A DNA stretch of 64,000 bases from JACCWM01 sp040393065 (GTDB taxonomy: Bacteria > Myxococcota_A > Bradymonadia > Bradymonadales > Bradymonadaceae): NCBI GenBank assembly GCA_040393065.1, contig JBEBUW010000003.1, positions 1 to 64,000 of the forward strand, in the 5' to 3' direction. The first letter of the stretch is position 1; every line of letters begins with the position of its first letter. The position numbers were made by a program, and so were the translations under genes. Below the pieces are notes generated by a model. That model was given only the letters and a program-made list of their open reading frames with translations. It was not told where the DNA came from and searched no databases. Shown here one piece after another: positions 63,290 to 64,000 of the stretch.

Positions 63290-64000
63290 ATGGATAAAAC
63301 CTCTTCTTCAAAAAACTCTGGAATTGAAGTGACCGGCTCTCTGCATGGTGTGGTTCCTTTCGCAACGATTGTAGAGACGATCAACGATGGAATTTTGTTG
63401 TGCACGCTGGATGCGACCATTGTGTATGCGAATGTGAGCATGGCGACGATGCTGGGTTATTCGCCGGACGAGATGGTGGGCTGCACGCTGTACGAGTTTA
63501 TGGACGAGGAGTGGGCCAAGTTTACGCGATCCAATCTCGAGCGCCGTAAAGAAGGTGTGGAGGAGATGTTTGATCATCTCTGGGAGCACAAAGATGGCAG
63601 CGGCGTGTGGACGCTGGTTTCAGCCAAGCCGATGCATGATGAGCAAGGGGTGCAGTGGGGCTCGCTGGTTGCGATTCAGGATATTTCGAATCGTAAGAAG
63701 ATGGAGCAGGAGCTGCGCGAGGCGCGTGATGAGCTGGAGCAACGTGTTGCGGAGCGCACCGAGCAGTTGATGGAGATGAATGCGGCTCTGGAGCGCGAGG
63801 TCATCGAGCATACCGAGGCGGAGCTGCGTGCATTGGAGGCCAGTCGGGCGAAGAGTGCGTTTCTGGCCAATATGAGCCATGAGCTGCGCACGCCGCTCAA
63901 TGCCGTGATCGGTTATACCGAGCTGATTTTGGAAGACCTGCAGATGAGTGGCGATGATGCCGGGATGGTGCCGGTGGCCAGCATTGAGCAGGATCTGACG
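63290..64000 (+). CDS. PAS-domain sensor histidine kinase, N-terminal part (cut by window end)
   Basis: 237 codons visible. A PAS domain (about residues 20-135) has 'IVETINDGILLCTLDATIVY' and 'MLGYSPDEMVGCTLYEF' and ends with 'GSLVAIQDISNRKKMEQELR'. A coiled-coil linker with 'ARDELEQRVAERTEQLMEMN' leads to the DHp helix, whose H-box is 'FLANMSHELRTPLNAVIGYT' with the phosphorylated His. The catalytic ATPase domain lies beyond the window. There is no TM helix so far, so it may be cytoplasmic. It is divergent from the single-domain response regulator. Confidence 0.93.
   Translation, partial: MDKTSSSKNSGIEVTGSLHGVVPFATIVETINDGILLCTLDATIVYANVSMATMLGYSPDEMVGCTLYEFMDEEWAKFTRSNLERRKEGVEEMFDHLWEHKDGSGVWTLVSAKPMHDEQGVQWGSLVAIQDISNRKKMEQELREARDELEQRVAERTEQLMEMNAALEREVIEHTEAELRALEASRAKSAFLANMSHELRTPLNAVIGYTELILEDLQMSGDDAGMVPVASIEQDLT

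Overview
The window looks like a chromosomal segment of a Myxococcota or Bradymonadales-type deltaproteobacterium. I infer this from family content, not from a marker gene. The supporting features are many Ser/Thr protein kinases, FHA proteins and predicted lipoproteins, a DUF4388 protein, an AgmX/PglI-type C-terminal domain, thrombospondin type 3 repeats, a PEGA domain, and a small RHH-like protein of the TIGR04563 kind. There are 52 protein-coding genes that I accept, two of them cut by the window ends. I see no rRNA, tRNA, CRISPR array, transposase or phage gene.

Layout. 1-7111 holds the 5' part of aspS (minus strand), a small membrane protein, and the run sucC-sucD-ndk-rlmN followed by a PfkB-family kinase. 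7163-12104 has two lipoproteins, one carrying about 18 TSP3 repeats, and a Ser/Thr kinase. 12229-24678 mixes housekeeping genes (alaS, a MurC-like ligase, murD, dut) with an MscS channel/DUF432 pair, a TPR protein, a CBM9-like lipoprotein and a PDZ-type anchored protein. 24985-33040 has an anchored unknown protein, a C-terminally truncated acyl-CoA ligase, a tandem-repeat array, a DauA-like SulP transporter, a PilZ protein, and the salvage genes tdk and hpt. 33083-39733 runs HEAT-repeat lipoprotein, REC-like/DUF4388 protein, lipoprotein, and a pseudokinase fused to GYF_2 and AgmX domains. 39773-43473 has tsaE, a CPBP protease and small proteins.

43561-55097 is a seven-gene minus-strand block. 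In transcription order it is: double-FHA protein, 1066-residue lipoprotein, Ser/Thr kinase with PEGA domain, secreted protein, FHA-GAF-sigma54 activator, and two lipoproteins. It reads as an envelope-linked phospho-signalling locus whose output is a sigma54-dependent regulator. I know of no named counterpart. 55543-60419 holds an unknown protein and a phoH operon in which a polytopic zinc-ribbon membrane protein, an anchored pseudopilin-like protein and PhoH are joined by ATGA overlaps. The right end has a Cys-rich lipoprotein and a divergent response regulator/histidine kinase pair.

Unexplained non-coding structure is concentrated in three places. Two tandem arrays with a period of about 42 bp lie at 27935-28311 and 55309-55480, each just downstream of a minus-strand gene. 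A two-hairpin REP-like element occurs once near 961-1034 and three times in 56530-56884, in two sequence flavours. Six intrinsic terminators and several sigma70-like promoters can be read directly from the sequence.
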